DNA from: Hydractinia symbiolongicarpus | Taxonomy: Eukaryota > Cnidaria > Hydrozoa > Anthoathecata > Hydractiniidae | Reading direction: 5' to 3' | Assembly: GCF_029227915.1 (NCBI RefSeq) | Contig: NC_079882.1 | Span: 25,239,001-25,303,000 of the forward strand | DNA length: 64,000 nucleotides | Part shown: piece after piece, positions 54,548 through 64,000 of the stretch | Layout of the letters: every line of letters starts with the position of its first letter | Numbering within the stretch: the stretch's first letter is position 1 | Translations under genes and position numbers: made by a program | The notes under the pieces: generated by a model | Databases searched by the model: none | What the model saw: only the letters and a program-made list of their open reading frames with translations | What the model was told of the DNA's origin: nothing

Positions 54548-54928
54548 CTATATGAAAGAAACATGAAATAAGGCTTTTTGTATGCGATCTTCGTTCCAGG
54601 AGTCCTGACGCTTAGCTTTCTGATATCTTCTGACTAACAAATTGAATCCGGATCCTTTTTTTGCGGATGAGTGGCCCCGAAATATTCTATTCTTCTTGGA
54701 AATACATTTTGCGGATGAATATACTTTCCCAAAGTCTGCAAAATTAACTTTTTCGGATGCTGAAGATTCATTAATAATTGAATTAGTCTCTTTCTGAAAT
54801 AAAGGAATAGTATTTTCACATATTACATCGAAGTGCGAAGAAACAAAAGATTTTGTGGCAGAAACTGTTGCAGGAAACATCAAAGCATAAAAAAATAAGT
54901 GTTGCAGATTTATTTTGTTGACTGTCAT
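54548..54928 (-). CDS. Candidate small secreted protein (126 aa, single exon), unrecognised
   Basis: I do not recognise this protein. The frame starts MTVNKINLQHLFFYALMFPA and has a typical signal-peptide shape (basic start, hydrophobic core, small residues ATVSA before a likely cleavage at about residue 24). The rest is hydrophilic, with two Cys and several dibasic sites (KK, KK, RR, KR) in residues 75-110, and a repeated SSAK motif (YSSAKCISKK, GHSSAKKGS). That layout would fit a processed peptide precursor, but there is no amidation Gly pattern and no known cnidarian peptide motif. The stop lies 3 bp from the end of a neighbouring MITE, so the C-terminus may have been altered by the insertion. 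It could also be a chance frame. Confidence 0.3.
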   Translation of the reverse strand: MTVNKINLQHLFFYALMFPATVSATKSFVSSHFDVICENTIPLFQKETNSIINESSASEKVNFADFGKVYSSAKCISKKNRIFRGHSSAKKGSGFNLLVRRYQKAKRQDSWNEDRIQKALFHVSFI

Positions 54929-55919
54929 CAGTTGTATAAGATAACTGCTATTTCAAATGTTCAACACAGATAGGTTAAACTAAACATTTAAATGTAAGCC
55001 GGAGGGATGATTCTTTCGTTTTCCGTTTATAAGCATATCTTAAAACCTCTTGAATGTTTTCTAACATTGGGATGGTTTATCGTAATTATTATCTACATTT
55101 CTTATCTATATATCTTTTTCCAAATATTTGTAAGCAAGGAAGTTTAAAAATAGAAAACCCAGGGTTTACCCAGGAGCAAGAGAGAAGAGAAAGATTCTGT
55201 GACTAAAATGGTATATTAAAGGTCGACTTTTTCTTCAGCCTGTCATGGGGGTGTTTCCTAAATGACTGCCATACAATCTCGCGCCCAGGGTCTTGTGGCC
55301 CTTGGGCTGTTTATTACAAAATTAGATAACTAATGTCGCTATCAACTTCATCATAGTTCTTCAGTTATCATAGAAAGTTTCTGCTTACTTTTTGTTGTGC
55401 AAAAATGATGATATTTCTTCCAATATTTTTACTAGTATTACAGGCCTGGTTACAACTGGGGGAATCTTATTATAGATATTGGGAAATAGTATCAGTACCC
55501 CTTGTACAACTATTCTGTCCTTATCAATTCTCATTCCATATGGATTTTTTTTAACTATATACCTGAAGCTTGGGGTTGTTTACCAAGCGGTATTCAAAAT
55601 GTCAAATATTTGATAAACATTCCGGCTTTCTAATCGATACATTACGGTGCAATTACTATTTACTAATGCAAATATACGCAATTATTACGTACACGCTATG
55701 CTTGCTTCCCTCCCTCCAGCCTCGTTCCCAGGGTTATTTGTTTTTTTACCGGGACGGCGTGACGAGACTATTTCATCTCTCGCCGTTCTGATATGAAAAA
55801 GAGAAAAGAGCCCTGGGATCGGGGTTGGACTCCCCTCGGATTTGCAAAAAGCTTCGCTCGTAAGAAGCGAGCGGTGTGTACACATAGTCCGAATAGTACG
55901 ATTCACAACAACAAGAATC
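54929..55919. other. Intergenic, upstream of RidA
   Basis: Contains a MITE fragment at about 55274-55309 (CAATCTCGCGCCCAGGGTCT, then GGCCCTTGGGCTG), a full MITE at 55717-55827, and the RidA promoter. Confidence 0.5.
55717..55827. mobile_element. MITE, CARCCTCG family, 92 bp upstream of the RidA start codon
   Basis: The ends are CAGCCTCGTTCCCAGGGTTA and (inverted) CAACCCCGATCCCAGGGCTC. The interior has a CGGGACGGCG…CGCCGTTCTG inverted pair. Its target duplication is not clear. It lies close enough to the RidA ATG to be in the promoter or 5' UTR. Confidence 0.75.
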
Positions 55920-58900
55920 ATGAGTAAAATCATCAGAAAAGTTATCAGCACTGTTAAAGCTCCAAAAGCTATTGGACCATATAGGTAAGACCTCTACTTA
56001 GCAATATATTACATTTCTTTAAATCTATGTGTAGCTAAGCGCCCTAGTTAAACACAGCTGCCTGGGATTAGATTATATGCATTAAGACAGCAGGGGTCAG
56101 TCAAATAGGAAGAGAAAAATAAGGCACCTGGTAAAAAAACATGTTCAGTGGGCGGCTGTTTCTAAGCCGTTTACCTCATTTGTAAACAGCCCACAGAAAC
56201 TATTTTTTGTAACCTTAATTACTTATTTGAGCAATACACCTCTCTACGCAGTTAAGTTGTTGGCTCATTTTCTGTGTTGAAAAAAGAAATTAAACAGAGT
56301 GAATTTAATGAGGCTTTGACCATAGGCATTATAAATATTTCCAATTTTCTACTTAAACACAGACTGTGTCTATATACTTTACTTCTCAAAGCCATTGTTA
56401 CACCTTTTCCATGTTAATGTGACTTCTTCTTAATCAGTATGGCACAGATACCATTTAGATTAATGTGTCTATTTTAGGAAATCATTTCCAAAACGAGAAA
56501 CATTTTCCTATTTCCAGTGGTTTCAGTTTCAATAAAGTGAGACAATCTCTGTACTTGTGCTGCACTTTCGATAATTCCAATTTCAACTGTGAACACCAGT
56601 GTAGTAAAGATGTATAAATTACTTTTGGTTGAACAAGCACCATACACAGAAACTTCTAAAAAGTAATTCTGAATTTGCCTCTATATATAGCTTGATAAAT
56701 CATGGTTGGCATGTTAAGGACCTGCATGTTAAGGACCTATCAACAATCTGATTTCACTGCTACTGAACTGCATTATTTACTATATTTGCTGGTTTATATA
56801 TCACTCACACATTGTATAAGCCACAACCCAAATTTGTGAGAGTGCTATAAAACAAATACTATCAGATTGGCTAAAAAATTTCCATTCAATGCGTTTTATA
56901 CTTACCTGCACCATTGCATAAACTAAAACAAAATATTGAATTAAATTGTTTTATAAGTTGTAAAAAGTTAGAAAGAAAACACGTGCATTTGCACTCAATG
57001 TTCACATGTAAAAAATCCCAGCCATGGGAGTTTTTGCAATGCGTTTGTAACTGTCTTTGTACCTGGCACTGATGGTGACAAAAATAAATGCTCTTGTTTC
57101 TTTTTCTAGTTTTCTCTAATCGATAAGTTATGAACATCAACTAAATAACTTATCTGCAATAATAATGTTAAGTTACAATGTCTGTTTTTGTTTGTCTGAA
57201 TTATTTTATGTTTGCAAGAATCCAGGAGCAATTTTTGTGAATTTCACAATAAAAATGACAAAAATGTATAACATCAAATAACCTGCACCACATTATAACC
57301 AGCACATGATTATAACCTGCACCTATGTTGGAAATCATAAAAATCCACTTATAGCCCATGGCTTTTTATTCAGATTGACCTAAAAGTCAGGTTAGCCACC
57401 ACTCCAGAATACCAGGAGAACCTGGAAAAGTCAAAGAATTTTAAAACTGAGTCAAAAAGTTAGGGAAAATGAACTTTTCCAATTTCTAGATATTACCTTA
57501 GTTCATGAAACAGTATGACTAAACCAGTGTTAGAATAAAAACTATGTACTTGTTGGCTTTTTTCTATTTTCAGTCAGGCTGTGCAGGTAAATCACATGTT
57601 ACACATCTCTGGTCAATTGGGACTAAATCCAGAGGTAATTACTTGCGTGTGCATTTTTTTCAACTTAAAGCTTACCTCTCTCAAAAAAAATTGGATTTTA
57701 GGAAATAGATTTAAGAGCTGTCTATGGTACATTTTAAAGCCTACATCATCTTGGAAACCATTGAAGATTTTTCAAAAAGGTAAAAAGGTTCATAGACCTT
57801 TATCAAAGCGTTTTCATATGAAAACAACTTTTCTTTTCACGGGAGGTATGCTTTAAACATTTTTATGTTATATATTAAATTTCTTCAAGGGATTTTGGAA
57901 TTGTTTATGTATGGTTAATGTTTCAGACAATGGATTTTGTAAGCAATGATGTACAAGAGCAAACAAAACAGGTATACATTCACTTTTTTGTATCTTGCGC
58001 TCTCTTTGCCAACTTCGAAAGCTATGTCACCTGCCATGTGTACAATATTTTTTATATATCAAAAGAATTTTAAACTATGATGTTAAAAAAACTAAGGATG
58101 TCTGCAAGAAAAGACATGTTCAAATAATTACAACTAACCTTTGCTAAAAAACGGGAATGATTCAAAATAAGCACTCGCTTTTCCTGTCGAATTTTTCATT
58201 TAGATGCCATGAGTGCTCAATAAGTGCGGTGCTTGTTTTAGTAGTAAAGGGTGATTTAAAAGGCACTTTCTAAGGGCTAAAAAGGGAAATTGTCCTCACT
58301 CAGATTTTGCTTTTGAAGACTGCTATGCTAAATGCAACAACATTAAAAATTTGGGCCTAACTTTTATGTCCTTATATCCCATAGGACCAAAAGCTAATGT
58401 TATTTAAGGAGCACAGTTTCCACAGAAACTGATGTTTCAAGATCAAGTCTTGTCGCTGTAACATCCTGCAAATATTTATAATAAAAGTAAAAATACTTCA
58501 TAGTGGAAGGGTGACTTCTGTTCATTACTTTTGTTGTCATTAGACACAGGTAGATCAGTGCATTCTTAAAAATCTGAACTAAAAGAAAGACCAGAAAAAT
58601 GCAAGTTTTTGCGCTGTAAAAGATTTGATGTTTAAGTGTTTCAAATTTGAGGGTTTTTTAGAATAATTTTGAATAATCCCTGCAATCCACAAAAAAAAGT
58701 CGGGTTTCTTGAAACAATTTGGAAAAACCCACACCTATTACTCACATATTTTTCAATAAAAAAAGCAAAAATCTGAATATTTTTCTTTTTTAGGCTTTAA
58801 CTAACATGAAAGCAATCCTTGAAGCAGCAGGCTCTTCATTTGCAAATGGTAGGCGCCTAGAATTTTTAAAAAGATTGATTAAGCTTACGAAAATATTACT

Positions 58901-60433
58901 GATTTTACATGTCGTACATTGGTTTTTTGAATTTCTGATCTGTTTTTTTCTTTGTTTCTAGTTGTGGAGACGACAATATTGCTTGCTGATATAAACGATT
59001 ATAAAGCGGTGAACGATGTCTACGCCACATGTAAGCCAACAAACATCTTACTATGCAATTTAGTATATTTTCAAATTCGTGTCTTAAATTCATCCATTTA
59101 CTTTCTAGTTTTTAAAGCACCTTTTCCAGCGAGAGCTGCATTTGAATGTGCTAATCTTCCCAAGGTAATGATATTTCAGTATTCATCAGAACACATTTTA
59201 TTTACAATATACTCGGATTAAGTGAGATCCGGGATATTTGTCATATTTCAGTCTCATGAACTTCCCCTTACTAAATTCAATCAAAAAAAACTTAATTTGG
59301 ACGTATTAGGACTAAGTATTTGGTTCTATCAACCAGAAAATTTCGCTTAAAGTGACACTTTGCTGCAATGACTTTAATGATTGGACACAAGAATGTGTAA
59401 ATGCGTTAAACAAATTGTTCTTTTCTGTGTTTTTACGTGGAATAATCGCAGGACGTTGACATGTTGTTGCAAGTGTACCCATAGACAGATTTTTTCGATT
59501 CCTTGAGAATCCCACAACTCAAGTATAGTATAAAGTGATTATCCTAGGAGTCGTAAGCGTTAAGATAGGTCCGTAATATGTTAAGATCTCTTATGTACTT
59601 TACGGTTTATAAACATGTCAGAGTGACAAATCATTAGTTGCTAGGCAACTTGCAAACAGGGATTCTTCTCTACATAGCGCGGTAAAGTTGAAATTCGTGC
59701 TAAAGCGATTGTCGGACCACTGGAGGATATTGAATTGTCATCTAAGTTATAGTTGGTACGTGTCCCCTTTTTATGGTTACAGCAATAATATTTTTCATAG
59801 CATCATCTTAAATCCACTAACGATCACCTCCACAGCACATTACTATTAAAAAAACACCACATGATGTCTGTACTTATCACTTGAACTTTAATACAAGCGG
59901 GCTAAAAGATCGCGGAAAAAAAGTTGGGATATAGAAGTCTAAAATATCGTGCAAAAAGATTTGGAATATCCGTGGATTTCAAAATGTTTTGATTTTTCGG
60001 ATTTTTTTTGTTGTTGTTGTTTTTACCTATAGTGTAAAATAAAAAAAATAAAGATGCGACTTGGCACTTCTAAAAATCGTCGTTTCTATGAAATCCACCT
60101 GGAAAGCAATTTCGTGCAAATTTATGTGGCAAAACGTCAAAAAACCTTCAAACTTAATTATTAATTTTGATTTTCAGTCTTACATGTACTGCAATTATTA
60201 TGTTGCTGCTACTGCAACCATCTCCTGGGTTATCTTTCTCATGTGACATATTAACCACTATTTTTTTGCTTCGTGACACCTTAATTAACTAACAGAAACT
60301 ACCTTCCTTTAGAATTCCAGTTGCTAACTACTTTCATAAAATAAGAATTTATAAATGCTTTGTTAACTTTTTTTAGTTTGGTAAAGTAGAAATTAAAGCG
60401 ATGGCCATCGTTGGAGAAGTTCTTGATTCGTGA
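55920..60433 (+). CDS. RIDA: RidA / UK114 family reactive intermediate (2-iminobutanoate/2-iminopropanoate) deaminase (7 exons, 135 aa)
   Basis: RidA hydrolyses reactive enamine/imine products of PLP enzymes to 2-oxoacids and ammonia; it is a trimer, cytosolic or mitochondrial. Exons: 55920-55984, 57574-57634, 57927-57971, 58794-58848, 58962-59030, 59109-59164, 60377-60433. Phase is continuous and gives 135 aa (human 137). It starts MSKIIRKVISTVKAPKAIGPYSQAV in human-like order, then HISGQLGLNPE, TKQALTNMKAILEAAGSSF, VVETTILLADINDYKAVNDV and the signature FPARAAFECANLPK. The Arg of FPARAAF is the substrate-carboxylate ligand and is present. The end IKAMAIVGEVLDS is the expected last strand. 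The first exon follows a MITE closely, and the 3' UTR contains a fold-back MITE. Confidence 0.95.
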
Positions 60434-60494
60434 ATTGTCACCGTAATTTGTTTTTTAGAACTGTTGATAAAATTGAAAAATTGTGGTAGTAGTT

Positions 60495-60665
60495 CAACCT
60501 TTTCCCCAGGACTTGTTACGCTTTTTATATTTGGACGGCCTCAACAATTCGTAGCCCGTTGAATTATGTGATTTTTACGGCCAATTAAATTCGTCACGTG
60601 ACCGGCCAGCACTTTGTTTAGGCCGTCCAAATATAAAAGGCCCACCAAGTCTTAGGATGAGGCTG
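60495..60665. mobile_element. 171-bp fold-back MITE in the RidA 3' flank
   Basis: Nearly palindromic. Left arm CAACCTTTTCCCCAGGACTT…TATATTTGGACGGCC pairs with the inverted right arm CAGCCTCATCCTAAGACTTG…TATATTTGGACGGCC. Flanks GTAGTAGTT (60486-60494) and TTAGTAGTT (60666-60674) form a 9-bp duplication with one mismatch. It precedes the likely RidA poly(A) signal, so it should be transcribed. Confidence 0.85.
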
Positions 60666-60699
60666 TTAGTAGTTTTGTCTCGCAATTTTTTTATATTTT

Positions 60700-60705
60700 A
60701 ATAAA
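60700..60705 (+). terminator. Likely RidA polyadenylation signal
   Basis: AATAAA 267 bp after the RidA stop, just past the fold-back MITE; the first canonical hexamer that I see downstream. Confidence 0.4.
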
Positions 60706-61105
60706 TTCTTATTTACAAATGTAGTTGTCATCGTTGAAATCTGGGGAATCCACCAGGGTTTTTTTTATCAGAAAATTGTTGATAATCACCGCAACAGCAC
60801 GTTAAAACACGAGCGAATGTCATGGTTGAATCCGAAAAACAAAACTTTTTACGCAATTACTTATATTTGTTAATTTTCATAATTTTGTCCTGTCCATATG
60901 TCGTTATATTGTTTGACACAGCCTCGTTCCCGGCCCCTATACCGTTTTAATGATGTGAGGATAAAACCCGCCTAAGGTTGTTGTTAAACACTCATTACAG
61001 ATTTACTCTTACATGGTATCTGTCAGTCCTTAAAAACATTGAAATATAAAATTTTCAAAAACAGTTCTCCCTTGTTAGAAACTCCTTGTGGTTGTACCCT
61101 TATAC

Positions 61106-61199
61106 CAATCTCGTTCCCAGAACTTCTCCGCGTTCTAATATAGGGCTGGCGCGAGCACACGTATCAAAATGCGAAAAAGTAGCTCTGGCGCCGAGATTG
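61106..61199. mobile_element. MITE, CARCCTCG family
   Basis: The ends are CAATCTCGTTCCCAGAACTT and (inverted) CAATCTCGGCGCCAGAGCTA. 94 bp. No clear target duplication. Confidence 0.65.
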
Positions 61200-61213
61200 T
61201 CTTACTTCTCTCC

Positions 61214-61478
61214 CAACCCTCGTCCACAGGGAATTTTGCTTTTCCGATATAAGAGATGACGGCGTCAATAACATATTTGGCACTTTTTACACATTTTTTT
61301 TATTTGTACTCTTTTTTTAAAAAACCTTGAAATTTGACAGGAGCAAAAAACCTAAAAAATAAGGAATAAGAAATCTTTAGCAAACATCCAATCTCGTGAA
61401 CTACATTAAAACGGAATATAATGAGTATCTACAAACGATTCTCATATCAAAACGCTACAGGCCCTGGGATCGAAGTTG
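61214..61478. mobile_element. MITE, CARCCTCG family, longer copy
   Basis: The left end CAACCCTCGTCCACAGGGAA and right end (inverted) CAACTTCGATCCCAGGGCCT. Subterminal CGATATAAGAG and its inverted counterpart TTTTGATATGAGA support pairing of these two ends. Confidence 0.55.
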
Positions 61479-61570
61479 GTGGATGTCACAAATTCATATA
61501 AAGAACTGTCGACATTTAGCAAACGTGCTGACGCTGCAGTCTTCACCCAAGATTTCTGGGTGCAGAAAGC

Positions 61571-61643
61571 GGCCGGGTCCAGGGCCTTCTTCGCGCTGTC
61601 CCCGATATCAAAAAAGCGAAAAGAGGTCCTGGGGACGAGGTTG
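61571..61643. mobile_element. MITE, CARCCTCG family, partial
   Basis: The right end (inverted) CAACCTCGTCCCCAGGACCT is clear. The left end GGCCGGGTCCAGGGCCTTCT is degenerate. It has the same interior CGATATC…GCGAAAAG as neighbouring copies. Confidence 0.5.
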
Positions 61644-62052
61644 AACTTGTCAAAATGACGGTTTATTCATGTCAGATTCCACGAAGGTCACGAAATATCA
61701 GGAAAAGAAGTCATGCTAGCGTCAGCAACAATTGAAACAACGTAGAGTTAGGATTAACCAAGTACCAAGTAATTCACAAGCGAGCTAGTCACTAGCTCAA
61801 ATTGTGTGATTCTGACATAGATACAGGCTAAATTAGTACCTGTGAGAACGGAATTTAAAATTTACGGTCATGTGAAAGTATTTTTTGTCAGGGATTGTAG
61901 GTGAGATTGTGACGCAAATTTACAGGGTTTTACAGCTCACCGTTTTAACATTACATAAAATGTAACAAAATCGTTTTGTGACGTCATTGTTATGGAGATA
62001 TGTGTTACTGTTTCGTTTTCGAAGAAATCATTTGCTGACTTTTAAAAGTGTG

Positions 62053-62286
62053 TCAGTTTTGATTGACAGTCTTCTCAACATAAAATTTTTTAGCGGAATT
62101 CTTGGTTTTAGGCAACCTCATCCCAGTTTTTTTAAAAGGGGATTTTGATTGATACATTGCAGTATATAACTCCATGATTCCCGGAACATTTCTGTTGTGT
62201 TTTTTGTGATAACAGAGCTCTTTACGTAATTTTTGACTAAAATACATAACAATAACATCAGACAATTTTAACTCCGGAAAAACCAT
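62053..62286 (-). CDS. Unrecognised exon or small gene (77 codons)
   Basis: I do not recognise this protein. The minus frame starts MVFPELKLSDVIVMYFSQKL and ends KNSAKKFYVEKTVNQN before a stop. It is basic, with the tract MYQSKSPFKKTGMRLPKTK. A good splice acceptor (TTTTACAG) ends 2 nt before the ATG, at 62288, so this looks like a coding exon whose gene continues to the right, possibly outside the window, or like a small protein with a non-coding first exon. No neighbouring exon was found between 62300 and 64000. Composition is less AT-biased in coding positions than the neighbouring noise, but chance is not excluded. Confidence 0.3.
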   Translation of the reverse strand: MVFPELKLSDVIVMYFSQKLRKELCYHKKHNRNVPGIMELYTAMYQSKSPFKKTGMRLPKTKNSAKKFYVEKTVNQN

Positions 62287-62613
62287 TTCTGTAAAATGTA
62301 AAGTGTCCGTTATATCATGGCTATATGGAAGTTATGTTGAGAGATGAACGTGTCCGTTGTAAGGAGGTGTCCACTATGAAGAAGTGTAACTGTATGTGTC
62401 AAAAATTTCATTTGTGGAGAAATTTTTTTTTGTGGTTTTCGCTGCCTATAATGGATTTTCGAACCAATCACTAATGATTTATATCAAGCTTCTGCAAAAT
62501 AACTTGCAACGACGTCATCTGTATGCCACATGACCAGACATAGGGGAGAGGGTGCCAATATTAGTACCGTAATAATGCACAAAAAGAATTAGCCAGACGC
62601 AGCTAGTGGTGCA

Positions 62614-62692
62614 CAACCTCGTCCCAGGACTCCTTAGGTTTTCCTTTTATATTCAGACGGTATAAATCTAACAAGCCCTTGCATCTAGGTTG
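62614..62692. mobile_element. MITE, CARCCTCG family, 79 bp, 9-bp target duplication
   Basis: The ends are CAACCTCGTCCCAGGACTCC and (inverted) CAACCTAGATGCAAGGGCTT. Flanks AGTGGTGCA (62605-62613) and AGTTGTGCA (62693-62701) differ at one base. Confidence 0.75.
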
Positions 62693-63215
62693 AGTTGTGC
62701 ACAAACAAGAAAGTAAATGCACTTTTTTGAAATTCTTTTCCCTGTTCTTGAACTTTTTTGCTTTTCAAATAACAAAACCTTATGTCATTTCTGCTTTACT
62801 TTACCTTGTAAATTATTTTATTGCACCCCCGTTTTTTTACAATTACAGTTGTATCGTAATAACCAAAGAGAGGTTATTCAAGTACAATTTTTTCACAAAG
62901 CATGACAAAATATTTTTTTTGTGAAAAGAAGTTTCCAAAGAAGATGACATAACAAACGTAGAATTTGAAGTTTATTTGCATTGACACGATATTAAGTTTC
63001 AGTGGGAACAAAAATTTGATGAATTTAACCATTTTTCATGTTCATCGACGTAGGGATAACATAAACACGGCGTGCCTAGGTCTTTTAGGGTAAGATTAGA
63101 TTTCGAAATTTGTTTGTTATACCTTATTCGCGAAGAAGATGAACTCTCTACCCTTGGATTCCCCCACCCTCTTTAGATAAAAAAACATGATTTAGCTTGG
63201 ATTCCGGATAATTAT

Positions 63216-63332
63216 CAACCTTGTTTCCTCGCCTGTTGTCTTTTTTATGTCGGGATAAGTAGAGGTGTTCTTATAGCTGCATCACCGTCCGGATGTCAGA
63301 AAAGATACAAGATACCCTAGGGACGAAGGTGG
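63216..63332. mobile_element. Degenerate MITE, CARCCTCG family
   Basis: The left end CAACCTTGTTTCCTCGCCTG and right end (inverted) CCACCTTCGTCCCTAGGGTA. Flanks GATAATTAT and GATAAGTTG are only partly alike. Confidence 0.5.
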
Positions 63333-63403
63333 ATAAGTTGGACTTTCGTGCATTTTTGTGTATTTAGAATAGCACAAAAAATAGATTTCGTTTGAGGATG
63401 TCA

Positions 63404-63560
63404 CATCTAGCAGTGGTGGATCAAATCATGCTTACCGCCCGGCATATGATGTACAGGGCAAAACCACTCATATCATGATATGCGTCATGATATAAGTTTT
63501 AATCGGGGTAAACTATTCTTAAGTTAGAATGACTAGATTGATTTGCCATGATAAACTTTT
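63404..63560 (+). mobile_element. Diverged SINE copy (family A)
   Basis: GTCATGAT…AATCGGGGTAAACTATTCTT…TAGAATGA…GCCATGATAAA aligns with the tail of the SINE at 22870-23065. The tRNA-like head is hardly recognisable (GTGGTGGATCAAATC). Confidence 0.45.
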
Positions 63561-64000
63561 AATTTTCAAGCATCGATATTGTTTTTTTAGGAAGGAACTG
63601 GTTGTTGCATTCATGATTGCGATAATCCAAACTTTTATAAGCATTTAGTAGCCTTGTGGTGGAAGGAGGTCAACATTCTAAGCGGAGTTTTATAGTGTCT
63701 CTGGATGTCCCTGCTCCTTTCTGCTGCTTTAATCTGGTTATTTTTAAATCTTCATCTTCCAAAGTCATTTTCACTCGAAAAAGGTCGTAATCACAACAAC
63801 CATGAGAAACATCAATTGTTTTGTGGAGACTCGGTGTTTAACAAGGTTTTCCAAATAGTAGCGCAAATATTATTTTGGATATATTCTCTAAAAATTGATG
63901 CGGTAGGGTTAGTTTTTATGTTCCTATCGAATCAGGGAAAATGCTGAGACATTAATCAAACATTTATATTAGCAACAACTTTATCCAAAATTTTCGCTTA

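Larger units (their letters stand above)
60706..62052. other. Intergenic, MITE-dense
   Basis: Carries at least three MITE copies of one family, at 61106-61199, 61214-61478 and 61571-61643, plus an isolated end (CAGCCTCGTTCCCGGCCCCT) at 60921. The frames at 61396-61658 run through MITE ends and are not genes. Confidence 0.55.
62702..64000. other. Window end, no gene recognised
   Basis: AT-rich DNA with a degenerate MITE at 63216-63332 and a SINE-like segment at 63404-63560. A frame at about 63592-63694 with an upstream TTTTTTTAG (EGTGCCIHDCDNPNFYKH…) is open but too short to call. The frame at 63705-63947 looks fortuitous. Confidence 0.45.

Overview
This is an AT-rich animal genomic window. 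Its genes have many short exons with GT-AG introns, metazoan protein families, and introns and intergenic DNA full of SINE, LINE and MITE remnants. There are no bacterial, organellar or viral hallmarks. The gene set (a MYT1-type factor, KAT8, HDAC1/2, a many-finger C2H2 factor, a K2P-type channel) and the base composition would suit a cnidarian, perhaps a hydrozoan; that placement is inference. I built gene models by reading splice sites and checking that codon phase carries through every junction.

Layout. 1-155 (-): first exon of TAMM41, cut by the window edge. 1082-6658 (-): PITHD1, three exons. 9231-17369 (+): an 11-exon gene joining an N-terminal THAP finger to four MYT1-type C2HC fingers (896 aa). 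19629-26921 (-): KAT8/MOF histone acetyltransferase (9 exons, 455 aa). 27513-33893 (+): class I histone deacetylase HDAC1/2 (16 exons, 584 aa), head-to-head with KAT8 across 591 bp. 36463-50166 (+): a 15-finger C2H2 protein (15 exons, 1184 aa). 50832-52191 (-): a two-pore-domain potassium channel homologue whose two selectivity filters are both degenerate. 54548-54928 (-): a possible small secreted protein. 55920-60433 (+): RidA/UK114 deaminase (7 exons, 135 aa). 62053-62286 (-): an unrecognised exon with a good splice acceptor.

Four neighbouring genes act on chromatin or transcription: the THAP/MYT1 factor, KAT8, HDAC1/2 and the C2H2 protein. MYT1-family proteins of vertebrates are known to recruit Sin3/HDAC complexes, and KAT8 and HDAC1 have opposing activities, so the shared KAT8-HDAC1 promoter region is the most suggestive regulatory feature. 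Any functional link between these neighbours is inference.

The intervening DNA holds three tRNA-like SINE families, LINE fragments including a reverse-transcriptase YADD block, a 765-bp TIR element with a 6-bp target duplication, two TIR elements in HDAC introns, tandem repeats, and many copies of a small MITE family. The MITE ends are CARCCTCGTCCCAGG-like, and three copies have 9-bp target duplications. The main candidates for new biology are the THAP-MYT1 fusion, the pore-degenerate K2P protein and the divergent KAT8/HDAC1 pair.
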